DNA of 35,954 nt from Candidatus Methylacidithermus pantelleriae. Its GTDB lineage: Bacteria; Verrucomicrobiota; Verrucomicrobiia; Methylacidiphilales; Methylacidiphilaceae. The translations under genes were made by a program, and so were the position numbers. Positions 27,116-35,954 of this stretch are shown here, one piece after another. The DNA lies in contig NZ_CAJNOB010000014.1 of NCBI RefSeq assembly GCF_905250085.1, positions 1 through 35,954 on the forward strand. Direction: 5' to 3'. Position 1 is the first letter of the stretch. Each line of letters opens with the position of its first letter. Below the pieces are notes generated by a model. That model had not been told where the DNA came from and did no database searches. It worked only from the letters and a program-made list of their open reading frames with translations.

Positions 27116-27439
27116 AAGAAAGCCTGGGCGGGAGGCGTCGGGTCGACAAATGCTAGATGTGCGTTCCCAGGTTACAACTTTTACGCCAAGGGGTTAAACC
27201 TCTGGTTTTGGAGGCTTTTCAAAGCTTTTTGCGAGCGAAAGATCGACCCGAAAAGGCTGGCTCGCCGAGATTGTTTCCAGCGCCTGTGCCGGCGATTGTG
27301 GTTGCATGTAGCCCATCAGGCGAGCGTGCGTTAGTGCATGGTCATGTTGGTACCAACCGCAATTGCGTTGATCCAACGGCCATTCATGGGGTGTTGTTCC
27401 TCCAGGATCGACGGGGCGCACTGAGAGGAAGAGTGGCCT

Positions 27440-27760
27440 TGAAGCAACCGGTGATGGACCTCACGCGATGTGCCGAGAACAAGGCTCTGGCCCGCGCTTT
27501 CCAAAGAGGTGGGATCTCGCCCGATCTACCTTTTTTCTTGATATCCCGCCCGTCGTCGCCGCGGCCGCTGCCGTCGGTTGTTCAAGGGTGTGAAGGTGCG
27601 CCGGCGTGTTTTAGCTCTTTCCAGGACTCAACTAGCGTCACTGAGACGGCCAGCTTGGGTCGGCTTTGTTGTCCCGTGGGACGACGGGTCATGTCAGTGC
27701 CGAGACCATCTGCGGCTCCATCGAGCGCACCGAGCCCGGCACCCGGAGGCGATAGGTGAG
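27440..27760 (+). pseudogene. tnpA remnant, Y1 transposase (copy 2)
   Basis: Bases 27510-27720 align along their length with the minus-strand tnpA remnant at 11440-11640. Pieces include ISPDL and FFLISRP (the altered HxH region), GCSRV, LFPGL, and RGTTGHVSAETICGSIERTE, which corresponds to the conserved region after the catalytic Tyr of IS200-type TnpA. Stops and frame changes interrupt it at least four times. It lies immediately ahead of tnpB remnant copy 2 in the same orientation. The stretch 27116-27440 to its left has no recognisable content. Confidence 0.6.
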
Positions 27761-27789
27761 GGTGCACACGTTCTCGATCCCGTTGGATA

Positions 27790-28883
27790 TCAGTACGGAC
27801 CAAGCGAACCGGCTCGCTGTGCTTCAAGCCGCCTAGGCCAGTGCGCGCCACGAGCTCGTTCCCATCGGACGCGAGCACCGTGTTTGGAAGCGCGTGGCCT
27901 CAAATCCATGCGCCTGCTCGAGGCTTTGCGAAATCCCGCTCTTCGGGCAGTCATTGTGTTAGAATCCCCTCTTTACCGTGTGCGAGGCGTACAAGGGGAA
28001 AAGCCGCTTGAGCGCATCCGGAAAGAGACACGGGTACCTACGCTCCCTTTTGTAAGCGTGCGGGCGTTCCCTTGGACAAGCGCGCTTACAAGGGAAAAGT
28101 CGTCTTGCTTCCGCTCGGGCCGAATGCTCCTCCTTCCGATCCATCTTGGGAAATACCACTGGCGCATCCCCCAATCCGGTCAACCGAAAAAGAGCAAACG
28201 GGTCTTTCGCAAGAGGAATTGGTATCCCCATCTTCTCGTCGAATGCGGCGGCACGAAGCATCTTGCCTTCGGCCCGCCCATGGGTGTGGATGCCAGAGAA
28301 CACAAGCTTGGCGCGACCTGCACGGGCAAGGTCTTCGGTGGCAAGCCTGTGGGTGACGAGCGCGCCCATTCCCTTGCCCTGTGCCGCCCTCTTCCTGCCA
28401 ACCGCAGCCCGAACGCAAAAGAGAACCTCCGGCAGGTCTCCGGCAAAAAAAGCGGCGTGTTCAGCCCGTCAACCACCAAACAAGCCCGGCCATCGTCACC
28501 GAAGCCGTCAAAGCCGCCCTTTCCACAATTGTCATGGGACAGCTGGGACACACACGTACCCGGATCCAGGCTAGAAAACGCGCGCCAGGCTTGATCCCTA
28601 GGCTTGGCACGAGCTTCCCGACCTTGATCCCGTACAAAACCAGGGTAGCAGACATCCCGATTCCATACCCCCATCTCGGCCTATACTAGCCGAATTTCTT
28701 CCTCGTGCGGCCGTCCGGGGAAACACAGTCAAGATCATTTCGTGTGCTAGCCCTGTGGTCCCCGCACGCACACCAACGGAAACGCAAGCCAGAATCTTGT
28801 TCGGATTGGCGGGACCTTGGCCTCGCCAAAGGTTCTTGCCCATCCCCCTGATGCCGGAGATGGGCATGAGCCTGCCCTACGAT
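27790..28883 (+). pseudogene. tnpB remnant of IS200/IS605 family (copy 2)
   Basis: Aligned with copies 1 and 3, readable pieces are VPIGREHRVWKRVA near 27870, YRVRGVQGEKPLERIRKE near 27975-28025, VPLDKRAYKGKVV near 28068, the RuvC-I segment GVDAREHKLGATCTGKVFGG near 28285, ENLRQVSGKKSG, then in another frame AIVTEAVKAALSTIVMGQLG near 28500, where the catalytic Glu of the second RuvC motif is replaced by Gly (GGA). A weak zinc-ribbon pattern (SSCGRP near 28705, then FVC-stop-PCG) and a degenerate DxNA region follow to about 28800. It is inactive through frameshifts and loss of catalytic residues, but ends in the same hairpin as the other copies. Confidence 0.75.
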
Positions 28884-28911
28884 AAAGCTCGCGACTCCCA
28901 GTCACAGGTTG
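28884..28911 (+). ncRNA. tnpB terminal hairpin, candidate omega-RNA 3' end and IS right end (copy 2)
   Basis: Bases AAAGCTCGCGACTCCCAGTC then ACAGGTTG form an imperfect hairpin with the same outline as those at 10359-10385 and 34961-34986, on the strand of the tnpB remnant and right after it. The next bases are CTTCC, a degraded form of the TTCAC/TTTAC seen in the other two copies. Transcription and function are inferred from position only. Confidence 0.45.
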
Positions 28912-29139
28912 CTTCCAGTTTAAGATCGCAAGCCAAACGCGGTTCTCCAAGTGCCCTCCATCCCTGAGCGAGGGCCATCTGCCTTTCTTGTGGACGCCAT
29001 CGCCGTAGATGCTCCCAGGTGGAACGGCCATACGGTCTTTTCGAATCGAAGCAGAGGACATCGCTGCACAAAAAGCCTTTCTTTTGCTCAAGACGAACAC
29101 ACGTGCGTTTCAAATCCAACTGTGCTAATTTCTATCGTA
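28912..29139. other. spacer ahead of the small Cys/His-rich gene
   Basis: No gene is recognisable between the IS right end and the leader hairpin. TGTGCTAAT near 29121-29129 could be an extended -10 element for the downstream gene, but no convincing -35 box is seen. Confidence 0.35.
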
Positions 29140-29160
29140 GGGTCTCTCAAAGAGAGGCCC
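29140..29160 (+). promoter_or_regulatory. leader hairpin upstream of the Cys/His-rich gene
   Basis: A nine-pair stem (GGGTCTCTC with GAGAGGCCC, one T-G pair) closed by an AAA loop, about 54 bases before the start codon. No T tract follows, so it is not a plain terminator. It could stabilise the mRNA or bind a regulator; this is inference. Confidence 0.4.
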
Positions 29161-29197
29161 GAACGTTACGAAAAACGAAACAAACCGAAAGCCTTAA

Positions 29198-29205
29198 AAG
29201 GAGGG
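29198..29205 (+). promoter_or_regulatory. strong ribosome-binding site of the Cys/His-rich gene
   Basis: AAGGAGGG, nine bases before ATG at 29215. An earlier ATG at 29206 directly touches this site and cannot be used efficiently, so 29215 is the preferred start. Confidence 0.75.
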
Positions 29206-29214
29206 ATGGATTCT

Positions 29215-29460
29215 ATGACGTACCGCAGCAAAGGGAGTCTTCTTGCGTTAGCCGCAATCATGAGTGTGGGAACCTGGACGCTCCTAAGTCCCATTGCATG
29301 GGCGGAGCATCGTTCTCCGCAATCCGAGTGTTGCAGTTCCAAGGCCACCCACTGCGTCCACAAGAATCGCCGCTGCTACCACGAGGGTAGTAAGCGGGCT
29401 TGTTACCACAAAAAAGGCTACTGTTACCACGGTAGCTCATCGGCTTGTTGTCATCGCTAG
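29215..29460 (+). CDS. small secreted Cys/His-rich protein
   Basis: An 81-residue protein that I cannot place in a known family. It begins with a clear Sec signal peptide (MTYRSKGSLLALAAIMSVGT, then WTLLSPIAWA) with likely cleavage after AWA. The mature part is about 51 residues with eight Cys, seven His and many Lys, Arg, Ser and Tyr. It contains a repeated unit: CYHEGSKRACYHKKG and CYHGSSSACCHR. Paired CC and CYH steps suggest metal binding or disulfide cross-linking in the periplasm or outside the cell. Strong support that it is a real gene comes from the perfect ribosome-binding site and the terminator 28 bases after its stop. No partner gene adjoins it; metal storage, detoxification or a surface peptide are all possible. 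Confidence 0.8.
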   Translation: MTYRSKGSLLALAAIMSVGTWTLLSPIAWAEHRSPQSECCSSKATHCVHKNRRCYHEGSKRACYHKKGYCYHGSSSACCHR

Positions 29461-29487
29461 GAAGACAGGATCACGATAACATTCTCG

Positions 29488-29522
29488 CTGCCAGCAGGTC
29501 AGTGCCTGCTGGCAGTTTTTTA
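29488..29522 (+). terminator. rho-independent terminator
   Basis: A perfect 11-pair stem, CTGCCAGCAGG with CCTGCTGGCAG, a six-base loop TCAGTG and a run of seven T. It ends the transcript of the Cys/His-rich gene and is by far the clearest terminator in the window. Confidence 0.95.
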
Positions 29523-32500
29523 TATTGGTTCTGCGAGACAAGTCGAAAAGACACGGTTTTCGGATGCACGTTTTTGCCAGGAATTTCCAGAGCTTTCATC
29601 CGGCAAGCAATGGCTTCTGCTTTTCCTTTTTATCCAAAAACGACTAGGGAAGACCCGTCCTCTTGAGCGCCTTGAGATGAGCCAGCGCCCTTCAAACAAT
29701 AGGCCCTTTACCCGGGCCATTCCTGGATGAGCCACAGGCAGATGAGGTCTGTCGAGACCCCACCTCAGTCGCTTTCCCATCGTAAGCATAGCTCGCAACG
29801 AGTCTGCGGCCGCAGGTCCGCTTTGAGCATTAAAAAACGTTCTCGCAGATGAGGCGTCCTCTATCTCTCAAGCAGTCCGACCTCCCCATAGGTAGTGAAA
29901 ATCCCCCCGTTTGCCGATGGTTCCAGAAGTGCGAAACGAAAGGTACAGAAAGTCTCCGCAGCACATTGAAAGAGCTATTCTGTCCCAATACGCGCTCTTT
30001 ATTCTTCAAAGCTTGGCAATAAAATAAGAGTGTTAGAAAAGATTTTTCCGCGCTTGGCTGCTAACGGAAAGACACAGAAGTCAAAGGTGGATAGAAGCAT
30101 GCGCTATATCTTTTCTACACTTGGCCTCCACCACTGAAGCCCTCGCCAACGTGGCCGATCTTCGTACAGTTGAGGAGCAACGCGCTGCGATTCGGGAGAG
30201 TTATAGCCGGATGTGTGCCTTTCGATCTGGCCCTACCTCCAGGTTCTCTCTGGGTGGTCCGTTCTCACTCGCCCCCGCTCGATTCAACGCCACGCGCGGA
30301 TTTCCCGTATTGGGGCTTTCGGACGAAATTGTGGCAGGATTATCTCCCGCAGCAAGCTTCTAACCCGCCTTCGCTCTTTGCTCCAACGTGCACCGGAGCC
30401 GCCAAGCCTGCCGGAGGTTCTAGACTGTCCGTCACTCTTTGATACCTTTCGCTCTTTCCCCAGGTTCCATCTGGAACTCCGTGCCATTTCCCTCCCAAGT
30501 CCCTTTCTCCCTGCTTTTTGGTTCTTATGGACCTATTTCCGAGTCTTGCCTGATCTTGCCTTCGCCTCCATTGGACAACAGTCGGTCCGTTTGGTGCTCA
30601 CCCAAACCCCCGCCAAAATGGTCTTCCCCTCCTTGTGCCTCGTCCTTCGCATGCCGACCCTCGCCCGCTATCCCGGAAGCCCCCCCAATCCTTCCCATGG
30701 CTTTTTCCTTCCCAGCAAGACTTTCGCCCTCGCTTCTCCAGCACAAAATACGGCTCCCGCATTGCCGGTTTCGATGCTTTGGTAGAGCCTTCCCTAGCCG
30801 TTAGCTTACCTTTCTCAGGTTTTTAGCCTTTGTAGTTGCAAGTCAAGGATTTATGGAAAGATATGTAGGATCTATGCGTCAATAGGTTGCGAATCAGTCT
30901 TTTTTTCGAAGAAAATCGTAGGTGTTCTCCATTGTAGGCATCTACGTCCGCGAAGGTTCGTACCGATCGCAACGGAAAGGTGGACCGGCAGGTAGGGCGT
31001 TCGGGAGTCCTGCGGGGTGCGGAAAAAGGTGAAGAGAAGGAATTGGGCCAATGGGAGCCGGCTCCCGCTCGAAAGCCAAAAGCTTCTTCGCTCAAGCTTG
31101 AAAGGGGAGAAGCTTGTCCCCCTGCAGGGCCTACACTTGGGGATGGGTGAGGCATTAGGCGATGGGGCGTTCGGACTACGGGAAGAGGTGTCACGAAGAT
31201 GGGGTCTAGAGGAAAATGCTTGCAGGGGTGAGATCGGAGCCGAAGCCGCGGTTGATGAAAGCGATCGCCTTTGGGGCCGATTTTATTGCCTCTGCGCAGT
31301 GTGCCTTGCGAAAGAAAGTAAGAGGGACGCTTTTGGAGAAACTATGCGGGTTGCAGGAAAAAGGATTTCGAGCAAAAGAAGCTATACCGGGCGAGAGATG
31401 GGTGAAACGGGGTTTGAAGCTAGGCGGAAAAGAAGTTCTATCACAAGCATTTCCCTGCGGGGAACGAATCCTGTGCTTTAGGATCTCTCCTATCTCCCCT
31501 GTGAGGCGGGCAGGGCCGGAAGGACTGGTCCGTTATGGAGAGAGCTGGGATAAGCGAGGGGATCGACGGCAAGTTTTTGTTGTGGATTGCGACCCGTGCA
31601 CAAGGAGTTTCGATTTCTCATAAAGGTTTTGTGGGAGAAATCGCGCGGATTCGAAAACTCTTGTGGGGTTGCTCGTGACATTCCAACGACGCTTGGGGAT
31701 CCGAGAGACAGCCTCTGGTTTTGAAGGAGGAAGGAAAAAGCCGGTGGAACTTGGAAGCGCTCAAAGCGGAGGGGATTCCCTATGCCGGTTGAGCTAAGAG
31801 AGGCCAAGCTCCAAGAGCGATTATCAAAGTCTTCCCAAAAAACCGCGAGCTTTGGCCTCTCGACCGGAGTTAACTGATGGAGGTGAAAGGCAATGGTATT
31901 CGACAGGTGATTGCCGGAAAAATGGCCTCGGCCTTGAGCGATCGGGTCCAGCGGGAAAGCCCAGTGGCTTCTGGCAACGAGAGATTGGCCGACACACCCA
32001 AAACCCTCCCGCGAAGAGCCCGATCCCTTCACACTGGGGAACCCGGTCGGTTTGGGCGCCTTTTGCCTCCAAGCCCATAAATCCTTTGGAGTATGGGGTC
32101 GACCCTGAGGGCCACTTCTTGTACAAACGTAAAGAGAGGCGCGGATCTTAGAAGAGAAAGCAATCGATGGATGGTATCTTGTGCAGCCCCCATCTCTCCT
32201 CGCTCATCATAAGCGACTCGCCGAGGGTTGAAGCCGGCTTTCCCCAGCCCAAAAAGCTCCCTCCCTGCAGGTCCGTCCCGTGTATCACTGGGGCCGGCGA
32301 GCTGAGCTCGCAATTCTATCCGGGTCTTTTTCCTAGCCTGGTGGCTCAGCGCCGGACCCCAAGCCCAATGGATCTCGAAAACCTTCCCCAAAGAAGTGCC
32401 CAAACGCTTGGTCGCCTTTAAGCGATCCACGTAGCGCGGTTCCTGCCCGAAGGCAAATTTTCGAGCGCCGAATCCCTCCGAAATACCCAAAGAAAGGAAA

Positions 32501-32895
32501 CGAGCTGCTCCAAAAACTACGCCCGCTTCGTCTTTTTTCTTACGGGTCCAAACCGATCAACTAGGCAGGACGAAACCAGTCAATCGTTTCGCTACAGTGA
32601 CGCACCTTCAAATAGTGTGAAAGTTAAGTTAGGGCCTGCCTGCTGGATGACTCTCTCCCGCTTCGCAGGCCTTTTCCATGAGAGCGGTCCAACAGCATCG
32701 GCCGATCCGAATGCTTCGAACTAGAATAACAGCTGCCGTCTGGGGTTATTTTCCTCTTCACTGGACGATCCATCCTTTGTAAGACCCGCGCCCGGCGGGG
32801 GATCGACCGGAAAGGTTCCAATCTCCTCGAGCCTTTGCTGGGCCTCTTAAAAGCCTTTTCGCTTGGGGTTCGCTGGGGAAGCTCCCTAAAAGGGA
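29523..32895. other. 3.4-kb gene-poor region
   Basis: Several frames of 100-190 codons exist on both strands (for example around 30213-30785 and 31490-32032), but they overlap in phase, are rich in Pro, Ser, Arg and Gly and show no motif I recognise. Plus-strand stretches at 31200-31480 (KAIAFGADFIASAQCALRKK) and 31880-32100 read more like protein but are interrupted by stops; they could be the remains of one unidentified gene. No tRNA, repeat array or clear terminator was found after 29522. Confidence 0.5.
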
Positions 32896-33753
32896 CTAGG
32901 CAGTTTCGATGGAACCGGGAGAATGGGCGGACCTACCTGCCGGTTTTTCATAAGGGAACGGGAGATATTCGACACCGCTGTGTCGCCTCACTGGTTGGGG
33001 ATACAACGCCATGAGTTGTAAAACTTCGTTGGGCATTTCGTTACTGACACGCAACCCGAGTTCCTTTGCTTTTTGGTAGGTAATAGGATAGTCGTGCGTC
33101 CAATATCCCTCGGTGAGCCGATCCGCAATTTCTTTAACCGTGTCTTCCGGATAGTGAGAATGTAGGATCTCTCGCACGAGTTCTTTTACTTGGGAAATCG
33201 CTTTGGAAGCTTGATCTGCCAAAATCCAAGTCCGATCTTCTATCTCGGAAGCAGGCTTTCGCTCCAAAACCTTAAGCACGGAGGCCGCTGGCCATTCCCC
33301 AAGCTGGGGATCCACAGGACCCAATACGGAATGCTCGCACATGACGATCTGGTCGGCAGCCAAAGCAATCAACGTTCCCCCCGACATCGCGTAGTGTGGA
33401 ACAAATACTGTGACCGGTGATTTTCGACTTCGAATCGCTCGAGCAATCTGAGCTGCGGCCAATGCAAGACCTCCAGGCGTGTGAAGGACAAGGTCCAGAG
33501 GGATGGATGGACCGGTGAGATGGATCGCCCGGATGATCTCCTCAGAATCCTCCAGATCAATGTACCGCATCACAGGAAAACCAAACCAGCTCATCGTCTC
33601 TTGCCGGTGAACCAAGAGAATCACACGGCTTTGGCGCTTGGCTTCTAGCGCTGCGATCAACCGCTGCCTGGCGGCTTCCAACAGCTTCTGGCTGATCGCC
33701 GGTTGCAAGGCGCCAAAGATAAGAAAAAGCCAAAAAAGATCCCCAACGTTCAT
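32896..33753 (-). CDS. membrane-anchored ClpP-fold serine protease (SDH family)
   Basis: Serine-dehydrogenase-proteinase (SDH) family member of the ClpP/crotonase fold. The 285 residues begin with one hydrophobic segment (DLFWLFLIFGALQPAI, 5-20) that anchors it in the inner membrane. Then come VILLVHRQET, the strand and oxyanion region LVLHTPGG (88-95), the probable nucleophile Ser124 in YAMSGGT, and VLGPVDPQLG, which is characteristic of the family. The domain should face the cytoplasm. It lies 53 bases downstream of a rhomboid protease gene on the same strand, so the two are likely co-transcribed and may act on the same membrane substrates; that link is inference. Confidence 0.9.
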   Translation of the reverse strand: MNVGDLFWLFLIFGALQPAISQKLLEAARQRLIAALEAKRQSRVILLVHRQETMSWFGFPVMRYIDLEDSEEIIRAIHLTGPSIPLDLVLHTPGGLALAAAQIARAIRSRKSPVTVFVPHYAMSGGTLIALAADQIVMCEHSVLGPVDPQLGEWPAASVLKVLERKPASEIEDRTWILADQASKAISQVKELVREILHSHYPEDTVKEIADRLTEGYWTHDYPITYQKAKELGLRVSNEMPNEVLQLMALYPQPVRRHSGVEYLPFPYEKPAGRSAHSPGSIETA

Positions 33754-33806
33754 AAGGTCCGTCCTTTCCCTCCGTCTGAATCTTCCCCCCGTGGTCCTTA
33801 GAGCTT

Positions 33807-34553
33807 CTAACGTCGGCTATGCCAAGCCCATAAATGGGCCATCTCATCAGGCTGCAAGGGTCTTGTCTTTGGTTTCCCAATGCGGAATACCCAGCAGGCA
33901 GTAGCGCCAGCTATAAAGCCCCCTACATGAGCCCACCATGCAATTCCCCCGACCTCCGTAGGACTCGCAAGCGCTAAACTCCCGCTGAACCACTGGGAAA
34001 GGGCCCAAAACCCCAGGTAGAAGAAAGCCGGGACTTCAAAGAAGAAGGGAAAAAAGAAAATCGGGACCAGGAGAATAATACGAGCACGTGGGAACCAGAC
34101 AAAGTACGCCCCCATGACTCCGGCGATCGCTCCCGAGGCCCCGACCGTCGGAAGGGTTGAATCGGGATTGGTCTCCATGTGCACAAGCGCCGCACAGAGT
34201 CCACAAAACAAATAAAAAAAAACAAACCGGAGGGAACCGAGCCGCGCTTCCACATTATCCCCAAAGATCCACAGGGTCCACATATTCCCTAGGATATGGA
34301 TCCACCCCCCATGGAGGAACATGTAGGTAAGAAAAGGCCAATAGGTATCCACCGGAAACCCCACCCACTCTGCCCACCGGGGGTGAGTGAAACGGGCAGG
34401 GACAATTCCAAAGAGATAGAAAAACTCTTCTCGCACTTCTTCCGGCAGAGCTAGTTCCAAAAGAAAAACGAGCGCATTGGCCAAAATCAAAAGTCGAGTA
34501 GCTAAAGCCCCCGTCGGAGCAGGGGCAGTGTCCGCCACGGGGAACATGGCCAA
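33807..34553 (-). CDS. rhomboid intramembrane serine protease
   Basis: Multi-pass inner-membrane protease that cuts transmembrane helices. The 248 residues show the rhomboid signatures: FLHGGWIHILGNMWTLWIFG (79-98, with the HxxxN that stabilises the oxyanion, His86 and Asn90), GASG with the nucleophile Ser140, and AWWAHVGGF with the catalytic His209. Six or more hydrophobic segments are present. The C-terminal tail (PLQPDEMAHLWAWHSRR) is cytoplasmic or periplasmic and of unknown role. It is upstream of the SDH protease gene on the same strand; no substrate gene is recognisable nearby. Confidence 0.94.
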   Translation of the reverse strand: MAMFPVADTAPAPTGALATRLLILANALVFLLELALPEEVREEFFYLFGIVPARFTHPRWAEWVGFPVDTYWPFLTYMFLHGGWIHILGNMWTLWIFGDNVEARLGSLRFVFFYLFCGLCAALVHMETNPDSTLPTVGASGAIAGVMGAYFVWFPRARIILLVPIFFFPFFFEVPAFFYLGFWALSQWFSGSLALASPTEVGGIAWWAHVGGFIAGATACWVFRIGKPKTRPLQPDEMAHLWAWHSRR

Positions 34554-34960
34554 AGCCTATCACGCACTCCACCCAGCGTACAAGGAAGGATTTGCGAGTA
34601 TAGGTCCACATGGGTCTTGAGTCATGCGGCGTTGGGCAGGGCGCTCTTTCCCTATGGGTTTATCATTCGTGGTTAAATCGGTAGGGTTTTCCTTTACCCG
34701 GTTTGTTACCGCACTCTCGGAATGGCCCCCGCGAAAACCCTTGCTCTCAACTCAATCGTGTCGAAGTGTCAACGCGCGTTTGACCGAAGAAAAAAGGGGA
34801 CAAGCTCTCAGCTGCGGCCCTTTCCCTTTTGGCTTGCGGCTGGCTGGACGCTTCGTCCGCCCGAAGCAAACCGACCAACGGCTCGCCATCGAAGCCTTCG
34901 CTGATCCTGCTTAGGGAGAAGATTTGCGTGAGCGTCACCAACCTGCGATTCTGCCGTAAA
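34554..34960. other. gene-poor stretch between rhomboid gene and IS remnant
   Basis: Only short overlapping frames; the promoter of the rhomboid/SDH pair should lie at its left end but I cannot define boxes. On the minus strand, the bases next to the hairpin at 34961 (TTTAC and the 20 bases following) would be the cleavage motif and guide of the candidate omega-RNA. Confidence 0.4.
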
Positions 34961-34986
34961 CAACCCGTGACTGAAGTTGCAGGCTT
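34961..34986 (-). ncRNA. tnpB terminal hairpin, candidate omega-RNA 3' end and IS right end (copy 3)
   Basis: Read on the minus strand: AAGCCTGCAACTTCAGTCAC then GGGTTG. Of 11 paired positions nine pair (with two G-T). The shape and the following TTTAC match right ends of IS200/IS605 elements. It is the best preserved of the three hairpins and lies at the 3' end of tnpB remnant copy 3. Confidence 0.6.
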
Positions 34987-35954
34987 TCTTGTAGAGCGCA
35001 GAGATGGTCCACCGTTCCCCATGCTCGCAACATCAGGCGTATCTACGGCCGCTCTTGCCAAAGCCGGGACCTGGTCAATTCTGGCAATCTTTCGACTTGC
35101 ATCGACGTCGCTGGGTGGCCGGAGACCACAGCGAGGAGACTAGAAACCTTCCACCACGATCCTGTCGACCCCCGCGTCGATACTAGCCTGGACGATGGCT
35201 CTACTTGTTTCGGGGTTGATGTGCCAAACGCGCCGCATCTTTTTCCGAAAACCTGCTGGAGCTTTTGTCTAGCGCCCTGGGTGCCGTTGGACGGAAGACG
35301 ACGACCCTGGGCAAGGGACTAGTCGCGCTTGTCGCGCAACTTCTCCGCCGCCAACCATTTGCCTGTGCTTGTGGCGGCGAGCTTCTTTTCCCCCAACATC
35401 CACGCCTAGCACGGCGCCGGACGCCACAGCTTGGCTATCTATTTGTCTCAACGACAAGGTTCAGATACCACGTCCTTTCGCAAAAGACCCATTCCGTTTC
35501 CTTCAGCCAATTGGAAGCACGGACGCGCTTTGGCTACCCGGCCAGCCGCAGCGGGACGCTCATGCGTCCCTCGATCGTGTAGAGCCAAACGCTCTCACCC
35601 TTCGTAGTGTACGTGCGCTTGTCGAAGCGCATGCTGGCCTGGTCAGAGTGCAAGTCCGGAACCGGCGCTTCCTCCCTGATGTGTCTCCATGTCTTTTTTC
35701 TACCCTGTAGATCTTGCACACCGTGAAGATAGCATTGCTATACATCTGGGCGCCCAAGGGCGTTGCCTAGTGCAGCAGGGTGTAGGTGCCCCGCTGCAGG
35801 GCTACCCTCTTCCAGACGCAATGTTCGCGCACCACGGAAACGAGCCGGTTGGAAGCCTCGGCGTATGCCGAGCAGAGTGCAGCAAGCGATCCTTCTTGCC
35901 GCGGTTTCGCTTGACCCCCCGAGAGTTCCATGCCTTCTAGGTCCGAGCTCGGAG
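34987..35954 (-). pseudogene. tnpB remnant of IS200/IS605 family, runs off the right edge (copy 3)
   Basis: Minus-strand pieces in order: VKRNRGKKDR near 35910, YAEASNRLVSVVREHCVWKR near 35830, NAIFTVCKIYRVEK near 35725, IREEAPVPDL, RFDKRTYTTKGESVWLYTIE near 35610, AVLGVDVGGK (RuvC-I) near 35400 and HINPETSRAIVQAS followed by DRIVVEGF (RuvC-II Glu region) near 35200. Frameshifts and stops separate them, and the zinc-ribbon and last RuvC part before the hairpin is unreadable. It is the most complete N-terminal half of the family here and the key to recognising the other copies. A tnpA, if present, lies right of the window. Confidence 0.8.

Noticed and set aside
27770-28030. Possible IS607-type serine recombinase (GLKSMRLLEALRNPALRAVI resembles its core)
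   Set aside because: The same bases align with the N-terminal part of the tnpB family (REHRVWKRVA and YRVRGVQGE match copy 3 in order), and a Y1-type tnpA remnant lies upstream, so this is tnpB read in a misleading frame.
27578-28594. Long open frame of 338 codons on the plus strand
   Set aside because: Only its central part matches TnpB; the rest is a chance-open frame of the decayed element, with the true homology switching frames.
30213-30785. Plus-strand frame of 190 codons
   Set aside because: Rich in Pro, Ser and Phe, overlaps equally open frames in other phases, no motif and no ribosome-binding site.
31490-32032. Minus-strand frame of 180 codons
   Set aside because: No domain, start signal or neighbour context; the opposite strand is similarly open.
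1-35954. CRISPR array or phage gene cluster
   Set aside because: No regularly spaced repeats and no capsid, tail, integrase or cas-like proteins were seen on either strand.

Overview
The window looks like a chromosomal segment of a Gram-negative, probably acidophilic or thermophilic verrucomicrobial bacterium (Methylacidiphilum-like relatives are my best guess; inference from protein style only, low confidence). Intact metabolic genes sit between long gene-poor stretches, decayed insertion sequences and one block of broken genes.

Layout. 1-75: 5' scrap of an IS200/IS605-type tnpB. 1.4-6.0 kb, minus strand: bioA and bioF (biotin), an amidohydrolase and a PAP2 phosphatase. 6.2-9.7 kb, minus strand: a copper-type P1B ATPase and aspartate-semialdehyde dehydrogenase, with a divergent small MerR-like regulator at 9.8 kb. 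10.36-11.84 kb: IS remnant copy 1 (tnpA, tnpB and a terminal hairpin).

12.06-23.38 kb is a block of different texture. It holds a broken glnA, an intact metallophosphoesterase and outer-membrane protein pair with overlapping TTG-start genes, an intact periplasmic-type beta carbonic anhydrase, a broken adenylate cyclase/TolB/TPR regulator, a broken sulfonate-type ABC importer (ATPase cut by a deletion, binding protein frameshifted), a sulfotransferase with three in-frame stops, a well preserved tmRNA gene (tag ADYEGLALAA), an intact phytase-like cysteine phosphatase and a short Hsp20. Most readable stops fit C-to-T changes of Gln or Arg codons, and several indels lie in simple repeats. I read this as foreign or discarded DNA in decay, although the homopolymer indels alone could also be sequencing errors.

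From 23.45 kb the first texture returns: a polysaccharide deacetylase overlapping an aldo/keto reductase, an L,D-transpeptidase lipoprotein (26.4 kb), IS remnant copy 2 (27.4-28.9 kb), a small secreted Cys/His-rich protein with a very clear terminator (29.2-29.5 kb), more than 3 kb with no recognisable gene, a rhomboid protease and membrane ClpP-fold (SDH) protease pair (32.9-34.6 kb), and IS remnant copy 3 running off the right edge.

The most interesting signals are (a) a conserved hairpin closing all three tnpB remnants, the expected place of the transposon right end and the omega-RNA scaffold, retained although every TnpB reading frame is dead; (b) the tmRNA inside the decayed block; (c) the secreted Cys/His-rich peptide with a 5'-leader hairpin; and (d) the rhomboid/SDH protease pair.
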